From Piscicola geometra (taxonomy: Eukaryota > Annelida > Clitellata > Hirudinida > Piscicolidae), in contig OX030970.1 in the NCBI GenBank assembly GCA_943735955.1, positions 6,445,202 through 6,509,201 of the forward strand: 64,000 nucleotides of DNA, read 5' to 3'. Position 1 is the first letter of the stretch. Every line of letters starts with the position of its first letter. Shown here in pieces: positions 9,926-20,712 of the stretch. Made by a program: the position numbers and the translations under genes. The notes below the pieces were generated by a model that saw nothing but the letters and a program-made list of their open reading frames with translations, was not told the origin of the DNA and ran no database searches.

Positions 9926-12908
9926 CTGTGTGGATTTGGTGATAAATTATAGCTTCTAATCATCTAAATAAATATTGAATTAGTAACAGAGCTTTTCTTG
10001 AAAAATAGAGCTTTGAAATGCTTCAATGCACTTTTAAGTGGTTTCCGTTTTTAGTTTTAATTTTGAAAAAATAAATACCTGGCAAGCGTCTCTGACTGTA
10101 CTGTCCTTGTTATCAGTTGCGCAAATCATATCCTCAGAAATTTTAGACGCACCGTATTTGGACTTGCAGTAAGCTTGGGTCGTTATGTTGAGAGTGGTGT
10201 AACGCAGAGTATCGATAGTAGGACCGCCAACTGTTTGAAAAATATACTTTATACGATAGGAATTTTTTAAAGTTAAAAACTTTTTAAAAAACTATAAATC
10301 AAAATATTCAAATATTCCAGCCTTTGATGCTTCCCCAGCCAGAAGTGAGAGATTTAAGATGCACATAGTCGTGATGTTCTTCGGGAGCACAGACAGGCCA
10401 CGCGTTTTCATCCAATTCCAAAGTGCCATTAATCTTGATGAGAGCCACATCGTGTTCATACATGACTTTTTGGCTGTATTTTGGATGCAAGATCCATTTT
10501 TCGATTGAGTAGGATTTCTTGCTTGCTTCTGTCTTGCTATTACTATGTTCACCAGTCCATACTTTCACGTCATCGGGCTTCCTTAAAATTATGAAAAGTA
10601 AGTTATTTAGATGTTCACAACTTGAGTATTGAAAACGCTTCATAAATTAGACATTTGTTGGGAAAAAGAAACATTAAGAATTGAAAATAAATTAATTTTT
10701 GCAAAGTATATAAATATAAAATAAGTGAAAAACTAACTTTCTTTCGAGACAATGAGCTGCGGTAAGAATCCATTTCTCGTTAATGATCGAACCCCCGCAG
10801 AACTGGAAACTTCCTCTTTTCAGACTCACCTGAAACCATTCATATTCTCATACATTCTAAAATTCTAAAAATTCAATTTAAAATTTGAAACTAATCCCAA
10901 AAATAGCTGTTATTCAACCAAATACACACTCATAAGTTCGAATAAATTTAAAATCTGATAATCTAATTTTAAAACCTTCTCTAAAGTATCTGCAAAACCG
11001 TTTTCCGAAGATATATAATATATTTAACAAAACAAAAAATGTTTTTGAACCTTATTTCATAATACAATACAATTCAATACAACGACGAGTAAGATTATAG
11101 TGGCGTAAATCCGGACGGGCTTCAAGACCACTTGGTTATGGAAAAGTAAGTAATTATATTAATAATAATTATTATTATATTATTAATGGTTAATAATAAT
11201 TTAATTATTAATAACCATTAAAAAATAAATAAAATGAAGATAAAATTAGAAAGCAAGAAATAGATGAATGGAAGAAATGTGCATAAATTTGTGGGTTATT
11301 GTGATCTGCCAAACAAGTACGTTTTCAGGGAATGGCTGAATGTCGCGGTCGAGCTCGGGGATTTGAGTCTACTGGGAAGACTATTCCAAAGAGTCGGCGC
11401 TGCGACAAAAAAGCTTCTTGCACCTGCATACTTGAGTTGTAGCTCTGTGGAACTACATCTCTTGACCTAGCAGACCTGAGTCTTTCCCTCTGGGGAAGAC
11501 TTGCTCTCATGACAATGCTACTCGACAAATAATCTGAGCACTCATTAGACAGACACTTGTGCATTAACAAGATGTTTTTGTATTCAAGTTTGTTTTAACG
11601 CGAAGTCAGTGGAGCTCCTTGAGAACAGGGCTGATGGGATCATACTTTCTAGCACCTGTTATGAGCCTAGCTGTGGTGTTGATTATAGACTGAATTTTCT
11701 GCAGCTGCGTTATTGGCAACCCAGTAAGAATGATATTACCATAGTCAATTCAACTGAGAACCAAAGCAGAAGCCAATGTTCTCAGTGAGTCTTTGGTCAA
11801 TAACCATCTTATGGATCGTATTTGGCATAAAGAAGCAAAGCAGGTTTGAGTAATCTTGTTGATGTTTGTCGTCATGGTGTGGTTTTTGTCGAGATAAACT
11901 CCTAGGTTTCTGATACTTTCAGAAAGCATTATGTCATTCTGACAAATGCGAACTGGATCTTTGGGAGTGTGAACTGAGTTTCGACGGGATGAAAGCAGGA
12001 TAACTTCAGTTTCGCTGGAGTTAAGTTTCAGCTGATTGGCACCCGTCCAAGCAGCAATTTCATCAATGCATGATGACACCCTTTCATGCAGGTCAGCTTG
12101 ATGACCTTTAATGCAATGACCGTAAATCTGGGTGTCATCAGCGTACTGATGAAAAGCAAGCTCATTTCTAGCTGCTATTCTTTCCAAATCTCCAGTGTAC
12201 AACGAGAACAGTAAAGGACCAAGGACTGAACCTTGGGGGACTCCTACAACGGAAACCGACGTGGTCGATTTTGTTCCACTAGAGCGGATGTCGAAACATC
12301 TGCTTCTGTAAGGATGTCTGAAAACACTTTGGTTATAAATAATAATAACGACGAGCCCTATTATGGTGGCGTATAACCCGAACGGGCTTCCAGGCCATTT
12401 AGGCTGAATATTTTCATTTGCGCCTTTTGGTTACTAGGCACTTGAACCTAGGACCTTTCATTATTGGTCAAGCCAAGAGTCGTTGCCGACTCAGCTACCC
12501 GTTCACCTAAAAATTCAACAAACCTGCCACGGAAACTCGTTGGGTCTGGCTTCAATTCCACCGATTATGGAAGGAGCGGGCAATTCCATACTTCCAGCAT
12601 CCAGGTACTTGCTTTTTCCGCATTTCAGCCAGCTGGCAGACGAGCCTGCAGTGTGGTTTTTTGTTGCAGTTTTTTATATATTACTTGTTAATATCTTTAA
12701 GCCAATTTTAAGATGAATTCCAAACTTTATTGTTAACGTCTTGAGGCTCGATAGGGTAAACACCACGATAATAATACGCCTTATTGTTTTGCTCTTTATA
12801 GTAATTTCAATATTAAATCTTTTATTAGTTTGTATAAATATTGCGGTTGTTGTTACTAAAGCACTCACCGAAAGCGAGGGTGGTCAGAAGGAGGAAGAAG
12901 AGCTTCAT
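9764..12908 (-). CDS. Secreted trypsin-like S1 serine protease, complete, 6 exons
   Basis: Exons on the minus strand are 12908-12869, 12645-12524, 10829-10738, 10581-10322, 10230-10079 and 9925-9764. Together they give 828 nt, 275 residues plus stop, with every junction phase consistent. Residues 1-14 ([14 protein letters not shown]) are a signal peptide. A propeptide with one Cys precedes the mature start [15 protein letters not shown]. The triad is His in TAAHC, Asp in HDVALIKI and Ser in GDSGGP. The Asp in RDACQ (chymotrypsin position 189) plus glycines at 216 and 226 (SWGIG, PGVY) predict cleavage after Lys/Arg. Eight cysteines fit pairs 1-122, 42-58, 168-182 and 191-220; the 136/201 pair is absent as a pair. 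It is probably a digestive or other extracellular enzyme. Oddities are a GC donor in intron 4 and a Ser before the activation site. The gene looks intact. Confidence 0.88.
10079..10230 (-). CDS. Protease exon 5 (primary specificity pocket)
   Basis: Acceptor AAACAG precedes 10230 and the donor CAG|GTATTT follows 10079. It encodes [30 protein letters not shown] and RDACQ. The Asp of RDACQ occupies the trypsin S1-pocket position. Confidence 0.88.
10322..10581 (-). CDS. Protease exon 4 (catalytic Asp), GC donor
   Basis: Acceptor TTTTAAG precedes 10581. The exon is 260 nt and carries [10 protein letters not shown] (triad Asp), WPVCAPEE and SGWGSIK. The only phase-compatible donor is AAAG|GCTGGA (GC at 10321-10320); the next GT lies beyond an in-frame TGA. 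Confidence 0.85.
10738..10829 (-). CDS. Protease exon 3 (catalytic His)
   Basis: Acceptor TTTCAG precedes 10829 and the donor GTTAGT starts at 10737. It encodes [20 protein letters not shown] and [11 protein letters not shown]. The His of TAAHC is the triad histidine. Confidence 0.9.
11061..12335 (-). mobile_element. 5'-truncated, decayed non-LTR retrotransposon (LINE) in protease intron 2
   Basis: The minus strand encodes [20 protein letters not shown] and [12 protein letters not shown], the RT palm motifs including the catalytic YADD. The ORF2 C-terminus follows ([37 protein letters not shown]-like, [17 protein letters not shown]). In-frame TGA codons near 11752 and 11607 and a frame change near 11570 show that it is dead. 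The 3' end is a (GTATT)-type tail at about 11061-11082. It is in the same orientation as the host gene. Confidence 0.8.
12337..12507 (-). mobile_element. tRNA-derived SINE abutting the LINE
   Basis: On the minus strand, a Pol III A box (TAGCTGAGTCGG, 12497-12486) and B box (GGTTCAAGTGCC, 12448-12437) are spaced as in a tRNA. A short body follows, then a tail ending in (ATT)n. The tail (about 12396-12349) closely resembles the 3' end of the neighbouring LINE (about 11130-11082). It lies about 15 bp inside intron 2 of the protease gene. Confidence 0.65.
12524..12645 (-). CDS. Protease exon 2 (propeptide and mature N-terminus)
   Basis: Acceptor CTGCAG precedes 12645 and the donor CAG|GTTTGT follows 12524. 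It encodes a short propeptide with WLKCGKSK, then [16 protein letters not shown]. The propeptide Cys is predicted to pair with the Cys in WPVCAP of exon 4. Confidence 0.88.
12869..12908 (-). CDS. Protease exon 1 (signal peptide)
   Basis: ATG at 12908-12906 starts [13 protein letters not shown] plus one base. Donor GTGAGT starts at 12868. The start is chosen because it gives a textbook signal peptide about 41 nt downstream of a TATA box. Confidence 0.85.
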
Positions 12909-12948
12909 GGTGACGTCTGGAAATCGCATGAACAAACGTTCAAAACTC

Positions 12949-12958
12949 TATTAATATA
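12949..12958 (-). promoter_or_regulatory. TATA box of the serine protease gene
   Basis: TATATTAATA on the minus strand, 41-50 nt upstream of the ATG. This implies a transcription start near 12925 and a very short 5' UTR. Confidence 0.5.
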
Positions 12959-12978
12959 CACTCGAGGGACATCGCAAT

Positions 12979-13001
12979 CTTATCATTGTGATAAGTTTAT
13001 C
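12979..13001. promoter_or_regulatory. GATA-factor site cluster upstream of the protease
   Basis: Inverted sites CTTATCA (12979-12985) and GTGATAAG (12988-12995) form a near-palindrome; a third, TTTATC, follows at 12996-13001. This is about 70-95 nt upstream of the ATG. GATA factors control gut digestive genes in several invertebrates. Confidence 0.45.
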
Positions 13002-13091
13002 TGACTTGAGGATTGCAATTCTTCTTAATATGAGAAAAGTAAATAATAGATAAGATTCAATCGTTTAATATCTCTGTGAAATTATTCTCTC

Positions 13092-13178
13092 TTAGTTAAG
13101 GAAAAAGGGTAGATATGACCCCGCGGGCAGTCTCCGGGAAACCAAAGATTTTTGATTCCGGGGAAAGTATGGTTGCAA
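13092..13178 (+). repeat. Left border module of the rDNA-derived satellite, first copy
   Basis: Begins TTAGTTAAGGAAAAAGGGTA and ends GTATGGTTGCAA immediately before the 9-bp array. The same module recurs at about 16896-16981, 19979-20066 and 21990-22078. Position 13092 is therefore the boundary between unique DNA and satellite. Confidence 0.85.
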
Positions 13179-15640
13179 GACGATGAAGACGATGAAGACG
13201 ATGAAGACGATGAAGACGGTGAAGACGATGAAGACGATGAAGACGATGAAGACGATGAAGACGATGAAGACGATGAAGACGATGAAGACGGTGAAGACGA
13301 TGATGACGATGAAGACGGTGAAGACGGTGAACACGATGAAGACGAACGATGAAGACGGAGAAGACGGTGAAGACGGTGAAGACGGTGAAGACGGTAAGAC
13401 CATGAAGACGGTGAAGACGATGAAGACGGTGAAGACGATGAAGACGGATAAGACGGTGAAGACGAACGATGAAGACGATGAAGACGGTGAAGACGATGAA
13501 GACGATGAAAACGGTGAAGACGATGAAGACGGTGAAGACGATGAAGACGGTGAAGACGGTGAAGACGAACGATGAAGACGATGAAGACGGTGAAGACGAT
13601 GAAGACGGTGAAGACGATGAAGACGATGAAGACGGTGAAGACGATGAAGACGGTGAAGACGGTGAAGACGATGAAGACGGTGAAGACGGTGAAGACGAAC
13701 GATGAAGACGATGAAGACGGTGAAGACGATGAAGACGATGAAGACGATGAAGACGGTGAAGACGATGAAGACGATGAAGACGGTGAAGAACGTGAAACGA
13801 TGAAGACGAACGATGAAGACGGAGAAGACGGTGAAGACGGTGAAGACGGTGAAGACGGTGAAGACGATGAAGACGGTGAAGACGATGAAGACGGTGAAGA
13901 CGATGAAGACGGTGAAGACGATGAAGACGGTGAAGACGGTGAAGACGAACGATGAAGACGATGAAGACGGTGAAGACGATGAAGACGATGAAAACAGTGA
14001 AGACGATGAAGACGGTGAAGACGATGAAGACGGTGAAGACGGTGAAGACGAACGATGAAGACGATGAAGACGGTGAAGACGATGAAGACGGTGAAGACGA
14101 TGAAGACGATGAAGACGGTGAAGACGATGAAGACGGTGAAGACGATGAAGACGGTGAAGACGGTGAAGACGAACGTTGAAGACGATGAAGACGGTGAAGA
14201 CGATGAAGACGATGAAAACGGTGAAGACGATGAAGACGGTGAAGACGATGAAGACGGTGAAGACGGTGAAGACGAACGATGAAGACGATGAAGACGGTGA
14301 AGACGATGAAGACGGTGAAAACGATGAAGACGGTGAAGACGAACGATGAAGACGATGAAGACGGTGAAGACGATGAAGACGGTGAAGACGGTGAAGACGG
14401 TGAAGACGGTGAAGACGATGAAGACGGTGAAAACGATGAAGACGGTAAAGACGATGAAGACGGTGAAGACGGTGAAGACGAAAGATGAAGACGGTGAAGA
14501 CGATGAAGACGGTGAAGACGGTGAAGACGATGAAGACGGTGAAGACGGTGAAGACGAACGATGAAGACGATGAAGACGGTGAAGACGATGAAGACGGTGA
14601 AGACGATGAAGACGATGAAGACGGTGAAGACGATGAAGAATGTGAAGACGGTGAAGACGGTGAAGACGATGAAGACGATGAAGACGATGAAGACGGTGAA
14701 GAACGTGAAACGATGAAGACGAACGATGAAGACGGAGAAGACGGTGAAGACGGTGAAGACGGTGAAGACGGTGAAGACGATGAAGACGGTGAAGACGATG
14801 AAGACGGTGAAGACGATGAAGACGGTGAAGACGATGAAGACGGTGAAGACGGTGAAGACGAACGATGAAGACGATGAAGACGGTGAAGACGATGAAGACG
14901 ATGAAAACAGTGAAGACGATGAAGACGGTGAAGACGATGAAGACGGTGAAGACGGTGAAGACGAACGATGAAGACGATGAAGACGGTGAAGACGATGAAG
15001 ACGGTGAAGACGATGAAGACGATGAAGACGGTGAAGACGATGAAGACGGTGAAGACGATGAAGACGGTGAAGACGGTGAAGACGAACGTTGAAGACGATG
15101 AAGACGGTGAAGACGATGAAGACGATGAAAACGGTGAAGACGATGAAGACGGTGAAGACGATGAAGACGGTGAAGACGGTGAAGACGAACGATGAAGACG
15201 ATGAAGACGGTGAAGACGATGAAGACGGTGAAAACGATGAAGACGGTGAAGACGAACGATGAAGACGATGAAGACGGTGAAGACGATGAAGACGGTGAAG
15301 AGGGTGAAGACGGTGAAGACGGTGAAGACGATGAAGACGGTGAAGACGATGAAGACGGTAAAGACGATGAAGACGGTGAAGACGGTGAAGACGAAAGATG
15401 AAGACGGTGAAGACGATGAAGACGGTGAAGACGGTGAAGACGATGAAGACGGTGAAGACGGTGAAGACGAACGATGAAGACGATGAAGACGGTGAAGACG
15501 ATGAAGACGGTGAAGACGATGAAGACGATGAAGACGGTGAAGACGATGAAGAATGTGAAGACGGTGAAGACGGTGAAGACGATGAAGACGATGAAGACGA
15601 TGAAGACGGTGAAGACGATGAAGACGATGAAGACGATGAA
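13179..15640. repeat. 9-bp satellite array 1 (GAAGACGAT/GAAGACGGT)
   Basis: About 270 monomers of GAAGACGAT or GAAGACGGT with rare variants (GAAAACGGT, GAAGACAGT, GAAGAACGT). A 13-bp unit, GAAGACGAACGAT, interrupts at intervals. There are no stop triplets in any minus-strand frame, so long minus-strand frames exist but are not genes. Confidence 0.97.
13768..15611. repeat. 913-bp tandem duplication within array 1
   Basis: Rare variants recur at a constant 913-bp offset, e.g. GAACGTGAAACGATG near 13790 and 14703, the GACGAACGTTG unit near 14171 and 15084, and GAAAGATG near 14481 and 15394. The copies differ by only a few substitutions, so the duplication is recent. Confidence 0.85.
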
Positions 15641-16981
15641 AGGTGTTGGTTGATAAAGACAGCAGTTAAAATAAAATTGTTTCAATCTTATCGTCTCTTA
15701 TACGGCCTTATTTTCGTTTCACAAAAATTGAAACTCGATGTCTCACGCTAGTTAACTCTTGTATATTCTATAGGTATAGGCATGCTTCTAAACTCAAGAT
15801 AATAAAGTTTCAAATGGCAACTCTTGTCAAATGAACTTATTTTGAGATTTGTCTCATGATTGAACGAAAGATTTTTTAAAATTTTTATTTTAAAAAATTT
15901 TCACCGGCAATGAAATTCCACGCTAGGCCGAGATCCTCACCGCTCCGGTCGAATGCGCGAGAAAACATTCCTTCACCGGCTTGGGTCCCATTGAAACGCG
16001 ATTATAATCTGTAAACGATTATAAAAAGACTGACCGATCAAATATTTTGAGCTCGAAACGTTTGTTATTCCCCACTGGCCTGATGCGCTGCTTATTCGCT
16101 TAAGATAGGCTAACCGTTCAAGGGGACGTATATTAGCGGCAATAAGCGCGTGATCTCCTATCATCATCACTCGATCTCGGTAAAGCAGAGATTCGAAGCT
16201 GATAAATTATCTTCGATATAGCCGCTTTTACGAGCGGCGACGACTATCGAAGGCGATTAGAAGACTCGTCGACTTTAGGCCAGCGACGCTAGTCTTCTTG
16301 CTCGTGTATTACCTGGTTGATCCTGCCAGTAGTTATATGCTTGTCTCAAAGATTCGGCTCGTAAATTTTGGTGACTCTGAATAAATAACGGCTGATCGCA
16401 CGACCTAGCGTCGGCGACAGATCTTTCAAGTGTGTGCCCTATCAACTTTCGATGGTATGTGATATGCTTACCATGGTTGTTACGGGTAACGGGGAATCAG
16501 GGTTTGATTCCGGAGAGGGAGCATGAGAAACGGCTACCACATCCAAGGAAGGCAGCAGGCGCGCAAATTTGTCTCATGATTAAACGAAAGATTTTTTAAA
16601 AACTTCATTTTAAAATTTTTTTCACTGGCAATGAAATTCCAGGCTAGGCCGAGATCCTCGCCGCTCCGGTCGAATGCGCGAGAAAACATGCTTTAATCGG
16701 TTTGGGTCCCATTGAAACGCGATTATAATCTGTAAATTTACTCTTAATTTTCTAAGACTTTCAAGTTTTTCAACGGCATCCGCCGTCGCATCTCCTATCT
16801 CCCTCGATGACCGCTCACTTAGTGTATTAACAACTCGTTTCGATCTTATCGTCTATTTATCGTAATTAAATTTTTTTTGCTTTATTCACCCCCCTTAGTT
16901 AAGGAAAAAGGGTAGATATGACCCCACGGGCAGTCTCCGGGAAACCAAAGATTTTTGATTCCGGGGAAAGTATGGTTGCAA
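15641..16981 (+). repeat. rDNA-derived spacer 1 (type I, 1341 bp)
   Basis: Order: IGS-like sequence from AGGTGTTGGTTGAT, ETS-like sequence from about 15846, the 18S fragment, a second partial ETS copy from 16570, then the left-border module. It lacks a 25-bp segment (AGTTTCTCGAAAAGCACC...) present in the other spacers. No protein gene seen. Confidence 0.85.
16310..16569 (+). rRNA. 18S rRNA 5' fragment, copy 1 (truncated, internally deleted)
   Basis: Starts TACCTGGTTGATCCTGCCAG, the universal 5' end of 18S rRNA. It runs through CTTGTCTCAAAGATT, then jumps to CGGCTCGTAAATTTTGGTGA and continues with the conserved TTTCGATGGTA, GGTAACGGGGAATCAGGG and CAGGCGCGCAAATT. A normal 18S has roughly 150-200 extra nucleotides at the jump and more than 1.3 kb beyond this end. 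It cannot be a functional rRNA. Confidence 0.92.
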
Positions 16982-18700
16982 GACGATGAAGACGATGAAG
17001 ACGATGAAGACGGTGAAGACGATGAAGACGATGAAGAAGATGAAGACGATGAAGACGATGAAGACGGTGAAGACGATGAAGACGATGAAGACGGTGAAGA
17101 CGGTGAAGACGATGAAGACGAACGATGAAGACGGAGAAGACGGTGAAGACGGTGAAGACGGTAAGACCATGAAGACGGTGAAGACGATAAAGACGGTGAA
17201 GACGGTGAAGACGAACGATGAAGACGATGAAGACGGTGAAGACGATGAAGACGATGAAAACGGTAAAGACGATGAAGACGGTGAAGACGATGAAGACGGT
17301 GAAGACGGTGAAGACGAACGATGAAGACGATGAAGACGGTGAAGACGATGAAGACGGTGAAGACGATGAAGACGATGAAAACGGTGAAGACGATGAAGAC
17401 GGTGAAGACGGTGAAGACGATGAAGACGGTGAAGACGGTGAAGACGAACGATTAAGACGATGAAGACGGTGAAGACGATGAAGACGATGAAGACGATGAA
17501 GACGATGAAGACGGTGAAGACGATGAAGACGATGAAGACGGTGAAGAACGTGAAGACGATGAAGACGAACGATGAAGACGAACGATGAAGACGGAGAAGA
17601 CGGTGAAGACGGTGAAGACGGTGAAGACGGTGAAGACGGTGAAGACGATGAAGACGGTGAAGACGATGAAGACGGTGAAGACGAACGATGAAGACGGTGA
17701 AGACGATGAAGACGGTGAAGACGATGAAGACGATGAAGACGATGAAGACGATGAAAACAGTGAAGACGATGAAGACGGTGAAGACGATGAAGACGGTGAA
17801 GACGGTGAAGACGAACGATGAAGACGATGAAGACGGTGAAGACGATGAAGACGATGAAAACAGTGAAGACGATGAAGACGGTGAAGACGATGAAGACGGT
17901 GAAGACGGTGAAGACGAACGATGAAGACGATGAAGACGGTGAAGACGATGAAGACGGTGAAGACGGTGAAGACGAACGATGAAGACGATGAAGACGGTTA
18001 AGACGATGAAGACGATGAAAACGGTGAAGACGATGAAGACGGTGAAGACGATGAAGACGGTGAAGACGGTGAAGACGAACGATGAAGACGATGAAGACGG
18101 TGAAGACGAAGAGGACGATGAAGACGATGAAGACAATGAAGACGATGAAGACGATGAAGATGAACGATGAAGACGATGAAGACGATGGAGACGATGAAAA
18201 CGATGAAGACGATGAAGACGGTGAAGACGATGAAGACGGTGAAGACGATGAAGACGGTGAAGACGAACGATGAAGACGATGAAGACGGTGAAGACGATGA
18301 AGACGGTGAAGACGATGAAGACGGTGAAGACGGTGAAGACGGTGAAGACGGTGAAGACGATGAAGACGGTGAAGACGATGAAGACGGTAAAGACGATGAA
18401 GACGGTGAAGACGGTGAAAACGAAAGATGAAGACGGTGAAAACGAAAGATGAAGACGGTGAAGACGATGAAGACGGTGAAGACGGTGAAGACGATGAAGA
18501 CGGTGAAGACGGTGAAGACGAACGATGAAGACGATGAAGACGGTGAAGACGATGAAGACGGTGAAGACGATGAAGACGATGAAGACGGTGAAGATGATAA
18601 AGAATGTGAAGACGGTGAAGACTTTGAAGACGGTGAAGACGATGAAGACGATGAAGACGATGAAGACAGTGAAGACGATGAAGACGATGAAGACGATGAA
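16982..18700. repeat. 9-bp satellite array 2
   Basis: About 190 monomers of the same GAAGACG(A/G)T family, bounded by GGTTGCAA on the left and AGGTGTTGGTTGAT on the right. Confidence 0.97.
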
Positions 18701-20066
18701 AGGTGTTGGTTGATATAGACAGCAGTTAAAATAAAATTGTTTCAATCTTATCGTCTCTTATACGGCCTTATTTTCGTTTCACAAAAATTGAAACTCGATG
18801 TCTCACGCTAGTTAACTCTTGTTTATTCTATAGGTATAGGCATGCTTCGAAACTCAAGATAATAAAGTTTCAAATGGCAACTCTTGTCAAATGAACTTAT
18901 TTTGAGATTTGTCTCATGATTGAACGAAAGATTTTTTAAAATTTTTATTTTAAAAATTTTTCACCGGCAATGAAATTCCACGCTAGGCCGAGATCCTCAC
19001 CGCTCCGGTCGAATGCGCGAGAAAACATGCCTTCACCGGCTTGGGTCCCATTGAAACGCGATTATAATCTGTAAACGATTATAAAAAGACTGACCTATCA
19101 AATATTTTGAGCTCGAAACGAGTTTCTCGAAAAGCACCTTGAACGTTTGTTATTCCCCACTGGCCTGATGCGCTGCTTATTCGCTTAAGATAGGCTAACC
19201 GTTCAAGGGGACGTCTATTAGCGGCAATAAGCGCGTGATCTCCTATCATCATCACTCGATCTCGGTAAAGCAGAGATTCGAAGCTGATAAATTATCTTCG
19301 ATATAGCCGCTTTTACGAGCGGCGACGACTATCGAAGGCGACTAGAAGACTCGTCGACTTTAGGCCAGCGACGCTAGTCTTCTTGCTCGTGTATTACTTA
19401 GTTGATCCTGCCAGTAGTTATATGCTTGTCTCAAAGATTCGGCTCGTAAATTTTGGTGACTCTGAATAAATAACGGCTGATCGCATGACCTAGCGTCGGC
19501 GACAGATCTTTCAAGTGTGTGCCCTATCAACTTTCGATGGTATGTGATATGCTTACCATATTTGTAACGTGTAAAGGGGAATTAGGGTTCGATTCTGGAG
19601 AGGGAGCATGAGAAACGGCTACCACATCCAAGGAAGGCAGCAGGCGCGCAAATTTGTCTCATGATTAAACGAAAGATTTTTTAAAAACTTCATTTTAAAA
19701 TTTTTTTCACTGGCAATGAAATTCCAGGCTAGGCCGAGATCCTCGCCGCTCCGGTCGAATGCGCGAGAAAACATGCTTTAATCGGTTTGGGTCCCATTGA
19801 AACGCGATTATAATCTGTAAATTTACTCTTAATTTTCTAAGACTTTCAAGTTTTTCAACGGCATCCGCCGTCGCATCTCCTATCTCCCTCGATGACCGCT
19901 CACTTAGTGTATTAACAACTCGTTTCGATCTTATCGTCTATTTATCGTAATTAAATTTTTTTTGCTTTATTCACCCCCCTTAGTTAAGGAAAAAGGGTAG
20001 ATATGACCCCGCGGGCAGTCTCCGGGAAACCAAAGATTTTTGATTCCGGGGGAAGTATGGTTGCAA
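18701..20066 (+). repeat. rDNA-derived spacer 2 (type I, 1366 bp)
   Basis: Same module order as spacer 1, including the 25-bp segment missing there. Contains an 18S fragment at 19395-19654. Confidence 0.85.
19395..19654 (+). rRNA. 18S rRNA 5' fragment, copy 2
   Basis: 260 bp with the same internal deletion and end point as copy 1. It carries changes at normally invariant sites: TACTTAGTTGAT instead of TACCTGGTTGAT at the 5' end, and GTAACGTGTAAAGGGG instead of the GGGTAACGGGG form. It is drifting as a pseudogene. Confidence 0.9.
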
Positions 20067-20712
20067 GACGATGAAGACGATGAAGACGATGAAGACGATG
20101 AAGACGGTGAAGACGATGAAGACGATGAAGACGATGAAAAAGATGAAGACGATGAAGACGGTGAGGACGATGAAGACGATGAAGACGGTGAAGACGGTGA
20201 AGACGATGAAGACGAACGATGAAGACGGAGAAGACGGTGAAGACGGTGAAGACGGTGAAGACGGTGAAGACGGTGAAGACGATGAAGACGGTGAAGACGG
20301 TGAAGACGAACGATGAAGACGATGAAGACGGTGAAGACGATGAAGACGGTGAAGACGATGAAGACGATGAAGACGGTGAAGACGATGAAGAATGTGAAGA
20401 CGGTGAGGACGATGAAGACGATGAAGACGGTGAAGACGGTGAAGACGATGAAGACGAACGATGAAGACGGAGAAGACGGTGAAGACGGTGAAGACGGTGA
20501 AGACGGTGAAGACGATGAAGACGGTGAAGACGGTGAAGACGAAAGATGAAGACGATGAAGACGGTGAAGACGATGAAGACGGTGAAGACGATGAAGACGA
20601 TGAAGACGGTGAAGACGATGAAGAATGTGAAGACGGTGAAGACTTTGAAGACGGTGAAGACGATGAAGACGATGAAGACGATGAAGACGGTGAAGACGAT
20701 GAAGACGATGAA
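20067..20712. repeat. 9-bp satellite array 3 (shortest complete array)
   Basis: About 72 monomers of GAAGACG(A/G)T. It contains two similar internal blocks, each with the GAATGTGAAGACGG variant (near 20390 and 20622). Confidence 0.97.

Noticed and set aside
11264..11570. Short frames on both strands
   Set aside because: They belong to, or are antisense to, the frameshifted LINE C-terminus.
12464..13004. + strand frames of 75-87 codons
   Set aside because: They overlap protease exons 1-2 and intron 1 on the opposite strand and have no domain support.
15641..16981. Functional rRNA gene or complete rDNA unit
   Set aside because: Only the first part of 18S is present, with an internal deletion. 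No remaining 18S, 5.8S or 28S sequence is found anywhere in the window.
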